Origin: an uncultured Clostridia bacterium
Lineage (GTDB): Bacteria; Bacillota; Clostridia; Christensenellales; Borkfalkiaceae
Reading direction: 5' to 3'
Length of the DNA: 49,776 nt
NCBI GenBank assembly: GCA_947631465.1
Contig: CANRLK010000009.1
Coordinates: 1 to 49,776 of the forward strand
The notes under the pieces are model-generated. The model worked only from the letters and a program-made list of their open reading frames with translations, had not been told where the DNA came from and did not search any database. Positions within the stretch are counted from its first letter, which is position 1; each line of letters starts with the position of its first letter. Positions 8,210 through 16,134 of this stretch are shown in pieces. A program made the position numbers and the translations under genes.

Positions 8210-8791
8210 ATGGTTCAAAAAGCGCAGACGGAAGTTTCGGAACATACCAATTCGGAAGATATGAAAAGTGCGGAGCTCGTATCCGCGGTCGGGGAGACGG
8301 GGGATGAAGAGCGGAAGTTCCCGTCGTTTGAGGGGATCAAGGAAGATCTTCAAACGCTAAGGCTCATATCGCCCGCATATGCGGGACGGGAAGGGGAACT
8401 GACCGCGGTTTTGCAGTATGTCTATCAAGCAATCTTGTTCGGCGAGATGGGAAAAGAGGAATTTTCGCGGGAAGTGATGAAGATTGCGGTCTCGGAGATG
8501 CGGCATTTGGAGATCTTGGGGACGCTGATCACAAAGTTGGGCGCGCCGCCGCTGTATACCGCTTGTCCGCCCTATCCCGTGGGCTATTTTTCGGCGTCGT
8601 GCGTGAATTATTCTCGGCAGCCGCGGTCGATGTTGTCTGCCGACGTCTGTGCCGAGGAGAACGCGATCTTCGCCTATGAGCGGATTTTGTGCCGCGTGAA
8701 AGATGCGCGCGTTTCGGAGATCATCCAGCGCATTCTCGACGACGAGCGAAAGCACCTCAAAACCTTCAACGCTTTGCTCTCAAAAATTTAA
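8210..8791 (+). CDS. ferritin-like di-iron protein (rubrerythrin / manganese-catalase superfamily)
   Basis: The four-helix ferritin-like metal ligands are all present: Glu63 in GELTAVLQY, Glu96-x-x-His99 in SEMRHLE, a Glu149/150 pair in EENAIFAYE, and Glu179-x-x-His182 in DERKHLK. The protein therefore probably binds a di-iron or di-manganese centre. No rubredoxin CxxC domain is seen. The first 45 residues are polar and unstructured. GGGGGTGA lies before ATG 8210; a TTG at 8189 would add seven residues. Likely roles are peroxide detoxification or, as for CotJC-like proteins, a spore-coat function; the sequence does not decide. Confidence 0.75.
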   Translation: MVQKAQTEVSEHTNSEDMKSAELVSAVGETGDEERKFPSFEGIKEDLQTLRLISPAYAGREGELTAVLQYVYQAILFGEMGKEEFSREVMKIAVSEMRHLEILGTLITKLGAPPLYTACPPYPVGYFSASCVNYSRQPRSMLSADVCAEENAIFAYERILCRVKDARVSEIIQRILDDERKHLKTFNALLSKI

Positions 8792-8832
8792 GAATTATTG
8801 ATAAATCATAATCCTAGCGAGATCGCCCCAAT

Positions 8833-8912
8833 CTTGGCTTCTCCTACGGAGAGGGGTGGAGCGGCGCAATTTCTGTTCGACAGCGCGGTGCGCAGCGAGA
8901 CTGAGGGGGTGT
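8833..8912 (+). repeat. dispersed GC-rich repeat, plus orientation
   Basis: CTTGGCT at the left and CTGAGGGGGTGT at the right match the boundaries of the element at 33301, 33628, 46521 and 47091. The interior carries the GGAGCGGCGCAATTTCTGTT / CGACAGC module shared with 3612-3665. It lies between the ferritin-like gene and the bidirectional terminator. Confidence 0.8.
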
Positions 8913-8943
8913 GCCCTATTAAAATGCATGATGTAAATAATCA

Positions 8944-8973
8944 AAAAGGCTAACGAAGTTCCGTTAGCCTTTT
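8944..8973. terminator. bidirectional rho-independent terminator
   Basis: A perfect 12-pair stem (AAAAGGCTAACG with CGTTAGCCTTTT) around a six-base loop, with A-runs on one side and T-runs on the other. It sits between the convergent ferritin-like and fumarase genes and can stop transcription from both. Confidence 0.9.
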
Positions 8974-9023
8974 ATCATTGTTTTGTTCGGTGCGGTCATT
9001 GCCGAAATATTTCTTCTAAAATT

Positions 9024-9548
9024 TTATCGTTTATAAACGCTGCCGCCGAGACAGTCGGTCGCGACCACGAGCGGGAAATCTTCCACTTCCAAACGGTAGA
9101 CCGCTTCGCTCAACAGATCGGGGAAAGCGACGCATTCAAACGACTTCACCGCGTTCCCGTACGTCGCACCCGCGCCGCCGATCGCCGCAAAATACACCGC
9201 CTTGTTCCGCTCGATCGCTTGGACCGTCTCTTCGCTCATCTCGCCCTTCCCGATCATCCCCGCAAGCCCCAAGTCGAGCAGCCTCGGCGCGAACGTGTTC
9301 ATCCGCGCGGACGTCGTCGGCCCGCAGCTCCCGCATACCTTGCCCTCGGGCGCGGGACACGGTCCTGCATAATAGATCATCGCCCCTTTCAGCGGAAAGG
9401 GCAGGGGCTTGCCCTCGTCCAAGAGCTCAAACATCCGCTTGTGCGCGCAGTCCCGCGCCGTATAGATCGTACCCGAAAGCAAGACGGCGTCGCCCGCCTT
9501 CAATCCTTCGATCTCTTCCTTCTTCAACGGAAGTTGTAACCTTTTCAT
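9024..9548 (-). CDS. fumB: fumarate hydratase class I, beta subunit
   Basis: A 174-residue beta subunit of the oxygen-sensitive [4Fe-4S] fumarase (fumarate + H2O to malate). The hallmark CGSCGPTTSARM sequence, the YYAGPCPAP strand and the GGAGATYGNAV loop are all present. Subunit length fits the two-subunit Clostridia/archaeal type rather than the fused E. coli FumA. The start is the ATG at 9548 that overlaps the alpha-subunit stop (ATGA). An upstream in-frame ATG at 9581 falls inside the alpha gene and is rejected. L-tartrate dehydratase beta is a close relative and cannot be fully excluded. The symbol follows the beta-subunit convention only. Confidence 0.9.
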   Translation of the reverse strand: MKRLQLPLKKEEIEGLKAGDAVLLSGTIYTARDCAHKRMFELLDEGKPLPFPLKGAMIYYAGPCPAPEGKVCGSCGPTTSARMNTFAPRLLDLGLAGMIGKGEMSEETVQAIERNKAVYFAAIGGAGATYGNAVKSFECVAFPDLLSEAVYRLEVEDFPLVVATDCLGGSVYKR

Positions 9549-10381
9549 AGCGTCTCCTTCTCCATCCGCACGCAGTGGCATTGGATATTCACCGCAACGG
9601 GAAGCCCCGCAATGTGCGTGGGCGCAACTTCCATGCTCACGCCGAGCGCGGTCACCCGCCCCCCGAAGCCCTGCGCCCCGATCCCGAGCGCATTGATCTT
9701 TTCAAGCGCCTCTTCTTCGATCGCGGCAACGTCCGACCGCGGATTTCTGCTCCCGACCGTCCGCGTCAACGCCTTCTTCGCAAGAAACGCGCAGCTGTCA
9801 AACGTCCCGCCGACGCCAACGCCCACATAAACAGGCGGGCAGGGGCGCGACCCCGCAATTTTCACCGTCTCGACGATCGTCTTGACAATTCCGTCCCGTC
9901 CCTCAGCGGGGGTAAGCATGATTAGACGGCTCATATTCTCGCTCCCGAACCCCTTGGGCAGGAAGGTGATCTCTACCTTGTCGCCTTCGACGATCTCCGT
10001 ATGGAGCATTGCAGGCGTGTTGTCGCCCGTGTTCTTGCGGGTGAGCGGATCGCACACGCTCTTGCGAAAATATCCGTCCTCGTAAGCCCGCGCAATGCCC
10101 GAATCGACCGCATCCTTCAAGAGCTTGCCCTCCAAAAAGACCGCTTGCCCGAGCTCGATCAAAACGACCGCAAGCCCCGTGTCCTGGCAGACGGGCATAT
10201 GTTCCCGCTTTGCCGTCTCTTCGTTTTCAAGCAGCGAGGAAAGCGCGAACTGCGCCGCGCCCGTCTCTCTGTTCCGCGCGTCCTGCATTGCTTGGCGGCA
10301 GCTCTCCGTCAATGAGACCCCCGCCCGCCGCGCTAACCGATACACGCATTCTTCGATTTGTGATGTATTGATGATCCTCAT
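9545..10381 (-). CDS. fumA: fumarate hydratase class I, alpha subunit
   Basis: The catalytic alpha subunit, about 278 residues. It contains the cluster-binding PVCQDTG segment, the RKNTGDNTPAMLH substrate loop, GFGSENMSRL, and a third Cys region in VGVGGTFDSCA. Three cysteines for the [4Fe-4S] cluster are thus visible. The partner beta gene overlaps it by four bases. I place the start at ATG 10381 rather than 10390, because the promoter at 10393-10421 predicts transcription beginning near 10386, downstream of the first ATG. Neither ATG has a Shine-Dalgarno, so translation may be nearly leaderless. Confidence 0.88.
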   Translation of the reverse strand: MRIINTSQIEECVYRLARRAGVSLTESCRQAMQDARNRETGAAQFALSSLLENEETAKREHMPVCQDTGLAVVLIELGQAVFLEGKLLKDAVDSGIARAYEDGYFRKSVCDPLTRKNTGDNTPAMLHTEIVEGDKVEITFLPKGFGSENMSRLIMLTPAEGRDGIVKTIVETVKIAGSRPCPPVYVGVGVGGTFDSCAFLAKKALTRTVGSRNPRSDVAAIEEEALEKINALGIGAQGFGGRVTALGVSMEVAPTHIAGLPVAVNIQCHCVRMEKETL

Positions 10382-10392
10382 GACAATCATTT

Positions 10393-10421
10393 ATTGTATC
10401 CGAAATTTCGTTTGGAATCAA
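10393..10421 (-). promoter_or_regulatory. sigma-A-type promoter for fumA-fumB
   Basis: Read on the minus strand: TTGATT (10421-10416), 17-base spacer, TACAAT (10398-10393). Its -10 ends only about 12 bases before the codon at 10381, so the messenger should have almost no leader. Confidence 0.6.
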
Positions 10422-10502
10422 GCGTTTTCGGCGGTTCTTTCGAACATCCCTTCGAAAATTGTCTCATTTCGCAAGTTTTTTCTCAAAAGCCGAAAATTTT
10501 GT

Positions 10503-10531
10503 TTGAGATTTCTTTTGTTTTCCGCTATAAT
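10503..10531 (+). promoter_or_regulatory. sigma-A-type promoter for the CPBP-rlmH operon
   Basis: TTGAGA (10503-10508), 17-base spacer, TATAAT (10526-10531). An AAAGGAG ribosome-binding site follows before ATG 10566. It is divergent from the fumA promoter with about 80 bases between the two -35 elements. Confidence 0.8.
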
Positions 10532-10565
10532 AGAAAGGAGAAACTACGCAAAAGGAGAAGCACGG

Positions 10566-11567
10566 ATGCAAGAAGCGCCTTTGGGTACGCCCGATGAGCC
10601 GCAGCAACAGCCAAAGCCGTCCGAAGAAAACACTTCGCAGGCGGAAGAAACGCGGGCAGGCGGAATGGCTTCCAGGGAGAACAGGCTCTCGATGAGCGGG
10701 CTCGCCTTTTCGCTCGGCGCACTGTTTGTCGTTGCGCTGTCCCTCTTGCAGCCGTTTTTGCGGAACTTTATCCCCGAGGGCGCAAGTGAGCCCGATTGGT
10801 ACATCTATATCTTGTATCTCATTCCGCAGCTCGCCTTTTGCGGGGCGGCAGCCGTGTACTTTGTGCGCACCAAACAGCCCGTAAAAAACTTCTACCGCCC
10901 GACAAAGCCCCGCTTTTTCCTCGTCGCGGTGCTCGTGCAGTTCGGACTTTTACTGTCCCTGTCCGCGCTCAACGAGTACTTCATCGACCTTTTGGGACTC
11001 ATGGGCTATCGATCGACGCCCTCGCCCATGCCGTCCAATACGACGCCCAACCTCTTTGTGTCGCTCTTCGTCATCGCGCTTCTTCCCGCCGTGTTCGAAG
11101 AACTGCTCTTCCGCGGGATTTTGACGCACGGCATGCAGGAAGCGGGCTGGGGGATCGTGCCGACCGTGCTCATCTCGGGCGCGCTCTTTTCGCTCTACCA
11201 CGGCAACCCCGAGCAGACGGTCTACCAATTCATTTGCGGCGCGGTCTTTGCGCTCATCGCGGTGCGCTCGGGCAGCATTCTCCCGTCCATGACCGCACAC
11301 TTTGTGAACAATGCCGCCATCCTCATCCTCATGAGAGCGGGCGCGGAGGACTTTGCGACCTTCTTCCCCTTCGGCGTGTACCTCGCGCTTGTCATCTTCT
11401 CGGCGGTCTGCCTCATCTTGGGGCTTGTATATTTGATCGTATTTGAAAAGCGCGGGAACGAAAACAAGGGGACGCCGCGCGCGAAGTACTTCTTTGTTGC
11501 GGCGGCGGGGGGGGTCTTCATCTGCGCCGTCGAGTGGATCGCGGCGCTCGCCTTGGGGTTCGTATGA
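10566..11567 (+). CDS. CPBP-family intramembrane glutamic endopeptidase
   Basis: A 333-residue multi-pass membrane protein. After a roughly 40-residue Gln/Pro/Glu-rich cytosolic head come about eight hydrophobic segments. The CPBP (Abi/CAAX protease) motifs are in order: EELLFRG (EExxxR), then FSLYHGNPEQ, then a late AHFVNNAA, which together supply the catalytic Glu and metal/proton-relay His residues. Such proteins process peptides or give self-immunity; the substrate is unknown here. The start at 10566 has a good AAAGGAG site. Its stop overlaps rlmH (ATGA). Confidence 0.9.
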   Translation: MQEAPLGTPDEPQQQPKPSEENTSQAEETRAGGMASRENRLSMSGLAFSLGALFVVALSLLQPFLRNFIPEGASEPDWYIYILYLIPQLAFCGAAAVYFVRTKQPVKNFYRPTKPRFFLVAVLVQFGLLLSLSALNEYFIDLLGLMGYRSTPSPMPSNTTPNLFVSLFVIALLPAVFEELLFRGILTHGMQEAGWGIVPTVLISGALFSLYHGNPEQTVYQFICGAVFALIAVRSGSILPSMTAHFVNNAAILILMRAGAEDFATFFPFGVYLALVIFSAVCLILGLVYLIVFEKRGNENKGTPRAKYFFVAAAGGVFICAVEWIAALALGFV

Positions 11568-12001
11568 AAAAAGTCAACGTCGTCGCCGTCGGTAAGCTCA
11601 AAGAGAAGTTCTTTGTCGAGGCGGCGGAGGAATATAAAAAGCGGCTGTCCCGCTTTTGCAAGATCGAAGAGACCGAGCTGAGCGAAAAGAGCTCCTTAAA
11701 GGAAGAGGCGGAGAGCATTTTGCCCCTTTGCAAGGGGTATGTGATCGCCCTTGCCGTCGAGGGAAAGGAAAGTTCGAGCGAAGAGTTCGCGCAAAAATTG
11801 CAACGGCTCTTCGACGCGGGCAGGGAAGTCACCTTTGTCATCGGCTCTTCGTGCGGGCTGCATGAAAGCGTCAAGGCGCGCGCGGACGAGCTGTGCTCCT
11901 TCTCCAAAATGACCTTCCCGCATCGGCTCATGCGCGTCTTTTTATACGAGCAGGTCTACCGCGCCTTTACCATCATGACGGGTTCTCCCTACCATAAGTA
12001 G
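11564..12001 (+). CDS. rlmH: 23S rRNA pseudouridine-1915 N3-methyltransferase RlmH
   Basis: A 145-residue SPOUT-class methyltransferase, close to the usual 155-160. The N-terminus KKVNVVAVGKLKEKFF, the central SAM-knot segment FVIGSSCGL (FVIGGxxGL in most homologues) and the C-terminal RAFTIMTGSPYHK are diagnostic. It modifies the pseudouridine at 1915 in helix 69 of 23S rRNA. Translation is coupled to the CPBP gene by an ATGA overlap. A Ser replaces the usual second Gly in the knot, a conservative change. Confidence 0.95.
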   Translation: MKKVNVVAVGKLKEKFFVEAAEEYKKRLSRFCKIEETELSEKSSLKEEAESILPLCKGYVIALAVEGKESSSEEFAQKLQRLFDAGREVTFVIGSSCGLHESVKARADELCSFSKMTFPHRLMRVFLYEQVYRAFTIMTGSPYHK

Positions 12002-12016
12002 CGCATATCATGGAAG

Positions 12017-12844
12017 GTGAACGTCTATGAAGAGATCGAAAATTTCTACCGAAGTTATCGCGGAAAAAAGCAGGTCATCGGGAAAAGCGCGCTCGGGCGG
12101 GACATCTTTGCAATGCTCGTCGGAAGGGAGACAAAGCCCTTGGGCATTTCGCAGGCGGCGATGCACGGCAGGGAGTTTGTGACGGCGTATTTGTCCGAGG
12201 AATTTCTGCGCCGCGGCGTACAGTACGGGGGCGTGTGGGTGATCCCGCTTGCAAATCCCGACGGCGCATTGCTCTCCGAGATCGGCATTTCGAGCGTGCC
12301 CGAAGAACGCCGAGAAACGCTCAAAAAAATCAACGGCGGGAGAGAAAGTTTCTCCCTTTGGAAGGCGAACGCGGACGGGGTGGACCTCAACGTCAACTTT
12401 GACGCAAGGTGGGGCACGGGAGAGCAAAACGTCTTTGCGCCCGCATCCGAAAACTATGTCGGCAATGCGCCGTTTAGCGCAAAGGAGAGCGCGGCGCTCA
12501 GGGATTTTACCTTAAAGGTCATGCCCGACTTTACGGTGAGCTGGCACACGAAGGGCGAGGAGATCTATTGGCGGTTTTATCAGCCGCCGTTCCGCGCGGC
12601 AAGAGATAAAAAGATCGCAAAGGCGCTGTCAAGGGCGATCGGCTGTCCGCTCGCCGAGAGCAGGGGCTCTGCGGGCGGCTATAAGGATTGGTGCGTCGAG
12701 AAGTTCAAGATCCCCGCTTTCACGGTGGAAGCGGGAAGCAGCGCGCTTTCGCATCCCATCGGAAAGCAGCATGCGGGCGAGTTTGCCGCAAGGTACGGGG
12801 ATGCGCTCCGTGCGCTCACCGAGGCAATGAAAGATCTAAAATAG
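12017..12844 (+). CDS. M14-family zinc carboxypeptidase (gamma-D-Glu-diamino acid peptidase type)
   Basis: A 275-residue peptidase with a full M14 catalytic set: HGRE gives zinc ligands His50 and Glu53, SWHTKG gives His177, and FTVEAG gives the general base Glu238. There is no signal peptide and no LysM domain, so it is likely cytosolic and may trim recycled or spore-related muropeptides. The start is a GTG at 12017; GGAAG lies immediately upstream, unusually close. It is 15 bases after rlmH and seven before tadA, hence probably in the same operon. Confidence 0.88.
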   Translation: MNVYEEIENFYRSYRGKKQVIGKSALGRDIFAMLVGRETKPLGISQAAMHGREFVTAYLSEEFLRRGVQYGGVWVIPLANPDGALLSEIGISSVPEERRETLKKINGGRESFSLWKANADGVDLNVNFDARWGTGEQNVFAPASENYVGNAPFSAKESAALRDFTLKVMPDFTVSWHTKGEEIYWRFYQPPFRAARDKKIAKALSRAIGCPLAESRGSAGGYKDWCVEKFKIPAFTVEAGSSALSHPIGKQHAGEFAARYGDALRALTEAMKDLK

Positions 12845-12850
12845 GATAGA

Positions 12851-13357
12851 ATGATGGAAGAAAAATTCATGCGCGAGGCGATCGGGCTTGCAAGGCGCGC
12901 GAAGAAGCGGGGGGAAGTGCCGATCGGCGCGGTCGTCGTCTTAGACGGACAAGTCATCGGACGGGGATACAACCTTCGCACCAAACTTCAAATGGCAACC
13001 CAGCACGCGGAGATCCGGGCGATCGATCGGGCATGCAAAAAACTTCACAGCTGGCGGCTGCAAGGCGCGGAGCTGTATGTCACCCTCGAACCCTGTCCCA
13101 TGTGCATGGGCGCGGTCTTAAATGCGAGGATCGACAGGGTGTATTTCGGCGCGTACGAAAAAAAAGGCGTGAGCCTCACAAGCGAGATCGCAAACGCCAA
13201 TCTTCTCAACCATAAGACGGAAGTTCAAGGCGGGGTCTTGCAAGAGGAATGCGCCGAGGTGCTCTCTTCCTTTTTCGCGGAAATGCGCGCGCGGGAAAAC
13301 GAGCGAAAAGCGGACGAAGGAACGGACGGCGAGGGGGAGAATACGGGGAACGTATGA
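12851..13357 (+). CDS. tadA: tRNA-specific adenosine deaminase TadA
   Basis: A 168-residue deaminase converting A34 to inosine in tRNA-Arg(ACG). The zinc site is complete: HAE with His52 and catalytic Glu54, then PCPMCMGA with Cys82 and Cys85. The length is normal plus a charged 18-residue tail (ERKADEGTDGEGENTG...) that overlaps the next start. AGGATAG precedes the tandem ATGs at 12851/12854. The stop overlaps ktrB by ATGA, an unusual pairing of tRNA editing with K+ uptake genes that probably just reflects compact packing. Confidence 0.95.
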   Translation: MMEEKFMREAIGLARRAKKRGEVPIGAVVVLDGQVIGRGYNLRTKLQMATQHAEIRAIDRACKKLHSWRLQGAELYVTLEPCPMCMGAVLNARIDRVYFGAYEKKGVSLTSEIANANLLNHKTEVQGGVLQEECAEVLSSFFAEMRARENERKADEGTDGEGENTGNV

Positions 13358-14685
13358 TAAAAAAGAAACGATTTCATTTGACGACTTTCCAAACGATCAT
13401 CTTGGGATTTGCGGCGATCATTTTGCTCGGCGCGCTGCTGCTGCTCCTTCCGATCTCGGCAAAGAGCGGACAGCGGACGAGCTTTCTCGACGCGCTGTTC
13501 ACGTCCGTCTCGGCGGTGTGCGTGACGGGGCTCGTCGTCGTCGATACGGCGACCCATTGGTCGGGCTTCGGACAAGCGGTGCTGCTCTTCCTCATCCAGA
13601 TCGGGGGGCTCGGGATCGTCACGATCGCGGCGTCCATGGCATTGCTCTTCCGAAGAAAGATCACCCTCATGCAGCGCACGACCATGCAGGAAGCGGTCGC
13701 CGCGCAGAAGGTGGGCAGTATCGTAAGGCTCACGATCTTTATTTTGACGGTCACGTTTTCGGCGGAGACGATCGGCGCATGCCTGCTCCTGCCCGTGTTC
13801 TGCGTCGATTTCGGCGCAAAGGGGATCTGGCTCGCCGTGTTCCATTCGGTCTCGGCGTTTTGCAACGCGGGCTTCGACATCTTGGGAACGCCCGATACGC
13901 CCTATCCCTCGCTCTCGGCTTACCGTTCCAATCCGCTGCTCAACATCACGGTGATGCTGCTTATCATCGTGGGCGGCATCGGGTTTTTGACCTGGGACGA
14001 CGTAAGGACGAACAAATGGCGCTTGAAACGCTATCGCATGCAGTCCAAGGTCATTCTGACGACGACGGCGCTTCTCATCCTCGTTCCCGCGGCGTATAAT
14101 TTCAGCGTCGAGTTTTCCTCGCTTCCGCTCGGGCAGCGGATCTTGTGTTCCCTCTTTCAGGCGGTCACGCCGAGGACGGCGGGCTTTTCGACGGTGGACC
14201 TCAACTCCCTGTCGGGCGCGGGCAGGGGGATCATGATCGGGCTCATGCTCATCGGCGGGTCCCCGGGCTCGACGGCGGGCGGTATGAAGACGACCACGAT
14301 CGCGGTGCTCGTTGCGACCGTGTTGTCGGTGTTCGAGCGCAAACAGGAGACGCAGATGTTCGGGCGCAGAGTGGAAAACTCGACCGTCCGCAATGCGATC
14401 GCCCTGTTGATGCTGTATTTGTCGCTGTTCGTGCTCGGCGGCATGGCGATCTCGCTTGCCGAGGGCTTGCCCCTCGGGGACTGCCTGTTCGAGACCGCTT
14501 CCGCGATCGGCACGGTCGGGCTCTCGCTCGGCTTTACCCCTGCGCTCGGCGTTTTTTCCAAGCTCGTCCTCATCTTCTTGATGTTCTTGGGACGGGTCGG
14601 GGGGCTCACCTTCATCTTTGCCGCGCTCTCGGGCAGAAAGGCAAATCTCTATAAATATCCGCAGGAGAAGATCACCGTCGGATAA
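13354..14685 (+). CDS. ktrB: Trk/Ktr-type potassium transporter membrane subunit
   Basis: A 443-residue ion-translocating subunit of the SKT superfamily. The four pore-loop filters are visible as CVTGL, CNAGF, RTAGF and GTVGL, each after a short pore helix, between about eight transmembrane segments. Length and the basic N-terminus (MIKKKRF) fit KtrB rather than the longer TrkH. The start at 13354 overlaps the tadA stop. The regulatory NAD/nucleotide-binding partner follows 26 bases later. Confidence 0.95.
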   Translation: MIKKKRFHLTTFQTIILGFAAIILLGALLLLLPISAKSGQRTSFLDALFTSVSAVCVTGLVVVDTATHWSGFGQAVLLFLIQIGGLGIVTIAASMALLFRRKITLMQRTTMQEAVAAQKVGSIVRLTIFILTVTFSAETIGACLLLPVFCVDFGAKGIWLAVFHSVSAFCNAGFDILGTPDTPYPSLSAYRSNPLLNITVMLLIIVGGIGFLTWDDVRTNKWRLKRYRMQSKVILTTTALLILVPAAYNFSVEFSSLPLGQRILCSLFQAVTPRTAGFSTVDLNSLSGAGRGIMIGLMLIGGSPGSTAGGMKTTTIAVLVATVLSVFERKQETQMFGRRVENSTVRNAIALLMLYLSLFVLGGMAISLAEGLPLGDCLFETASAIGTVGLSLGFTPALGVFSKLVLIFLMFLGRVGGLTFIFAALSGRKANLYKYPQEKITVG

Positions 14686-14711
14686 ATCATATCGAGAAAT
14701 AAGGAGAAACC

Positions 14712-15359
14712 ATGAAATCCATCTTATTGATCGGGCTCGGCAGGTTCGGCATGCACGTTGCAAAGGAGCTCAACGAACTCGGACACCAAGTGATGGCGAT
14801 CGACCGCGAAGAGGAGCGGGTGAGCGCGGTCCTTCCCATCGTCACCAACGCGCAGATCGGAGATACGACCAACATCGAGTTCTTAAAGACGCTCGGGGTG
14901 CGCAATTTCGACCTGTGTATCGTGACGGTCAGCGGCGACTTTCAAAGCTCGCTTGAAACGACCTCGCTCTTAAAGGAAGTCGGGGCAAAGTACGTTGTCT
15001 CGCGCGCCGAGCGGGAGATCCAGGAGAAATTCCTGCTCAAAAACGGGGCGGACGAGGTCGTCAACCCCGACAAACAGATCGCAAAGTGGACGGCAATCCG
15101 CTTCTCCGCCGATCACATCCTCGACTACATCGAGCTCGACGAGGACCACGCCATCTTCGAAGTCAGCGTCCCCAAGACCTGGCTCGGGAAGAGCGTCGGC
15201 GAACTCGACATCCGCAAAAAGTTCAACATCAACATCATGGCGATCAAAAAAGACGGCAAGCTCGACGCCGCCGTCACCCCCGCCACCGTCTTGACCGAGG
15301 ACATCACCATGCTCGTCTTGGGCGAGCTCAAATCTCTTCAAAAGTGCTTTCGTTTATGA
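14712..15359 (+). CDS. ktrA: Ktr/Trk potassium uptake regulatory subunit (RCK domains)
   Basis: A 215-residue cytosolic RCK protein. The N-terminal Rossmann fold has GLGRFG at residues 8-13 and an acidic strand-2 end (AIDREEER), which bind NAD or ATP. The C-terminal RCK_C domain (about 135-215) is the ligand-sensing part, and in Firmicutes often binds c-di-AMP. AAGGAGAAACC precedes the ATG. It gates KtrB encoded just upstream. Its last 32 bases overlap the 3' end of dapB on the other strand, so the two operons collide with no terminator between them. Confidence 0.94.
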   Translation: MKSILLIGLGRFGMHVAKELNELGHQVMAIDREEERVSAVLPIVTNAQIGDTTNIEFLKTLGVRNFDLCIVTVSGDFQSSLETTSLLKEVGAKYVVSRAEREIQEKFLLKNGADEVVNPDKQIAKWTAIRFSADHILDYIELDEDHAIFEVSVPKTWLGKSVGELDIRKKFNINIMAIKKDGKLDAAVTPATVLTEDITMLVLGELKSLQKCFRL

Positions 15360-16134
15360 GAAGCCGCTCGATAAGATAGGGCTCATACACGTCGTCGGCG
15401 TCGTACAGCCCCGCAGAACAATTCAAGAGAAACCGCGCGGCGCACAGCGCGCCCTTTGCAAACGCGCTTCGGCTTTCGGCGGTATGAGAGAAGAGGAGAC
15501 ATTCGTCCCCGCCCAAAAAATGCACCTCATGCACGCCGAACACGCTCCCCCCGCGAAGGGAGTGGATGCCGATCTCGCCCTCTTTCCGCGCCGCCGTCCG
15601 ACCAAATGCGAGGGGCGCGTCAAACCCTAACCCTTCCTTGACGCTCTTTGCAAGCCTCAATGCCGTGCCCGAAGGCGCGTCTTTCTTTCCGCGGTGATGA
15701 GTCTCCACGATCTCAACGTCAAACCCTTCGAGCAGCTGCGCCGCGGCCTTTGTAATTTGATTTAACACATATACCCCGACGGAGAGGTTGCTTGCCTCGA
15801 CGATCGGGATTTTTTGCGCACTTTTCCGAACGCTTTCCTCGTCCGCCTCGCTCAATCCCGTCACGGCAAGCACGAGCGGCAGATTTTTTTCTTCGCAAAA
15901 ATTGAGCCTCTCTTCAAGTCCCTTGGGCGAGGAAAAATCAATGGCAACGTTCGCTTCTTCGCAAATTTCTTCCGCGGTTTGATAGACGGGAAAGGGCATG
16001 GGACGGGGGACAAGGTCCACGCCGCAGACGATCTTCTCTCCCGCAAGCGCGGCGACCGCTTGCCCCATCTTTCCGCATGCGCCGAACAAGACGATTTTCA
16101 TTTTCTTTACATGATACATATATTCAAAATTCAT
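15328..16134 (-). CDS. dapB: 4-hydroxy-tetrahydrodipicolinate reductase DapB
   Basis: An NAD(P)H-dependent reductase of lysine/diaminopimelate synthesis. The nucleotide loop FGACGKMGQ, the catalytic ETHHRGKKDAPSGTA motif and the C-terminal GxHEVHFLG segment are all present. I take ATG 16134, which overlaps the dapA stop (ATGA) with AGGAG eleven bases upstream, giving 268 residues. The ATG at 16101 would start exactly at the conserved MKIVLFGACG and give 257, and is the main alternative. Last gene of asd-dapA-dapB. In a spore former this pathway also feeds dipicolinate. Confidence 0.94.
   Translation of the reverse strand: MNFEYMYHVKKMKIVLFGACGKMGQAVAALAGEKIVCGVDLVPRPMPFPVYQTAEEICEEANVAIDFSSPKGLEERLNFCEEKNLPLVLAVTGLSEADEESVRKSAQKIPIVEASNLSVGVYVLNQITKAAAQLLEGFDVEIVETHHRGKKDAPSGTALRLAKSVKEGLGFDAPLAFGRTAARKEGEIGIHSLRGGSVFGVHEVHFLGGDECLLFSHTAESRSAFAKGALCAARFLLNCSAGLYDADDVYEPYLIERLLINESTFEEI

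Noticed and set aside
14686-14711. c-di-AMP (ydaO-type) riboswitch before the ktr genes
   Set aside because: ktrB overlaps tadA and the ktrB-ktrA gap is only 26 bases, too short for any riboswitch.
13225-14763. 512-codon open frame on the minus strand opposite ktrB
   Set aside because: Exact antisense shadow of tadA/ktrB; product is Arg/Asp/Glu-rich low-complexity sequence typical of reversed GC-rich codons, with no start signals.
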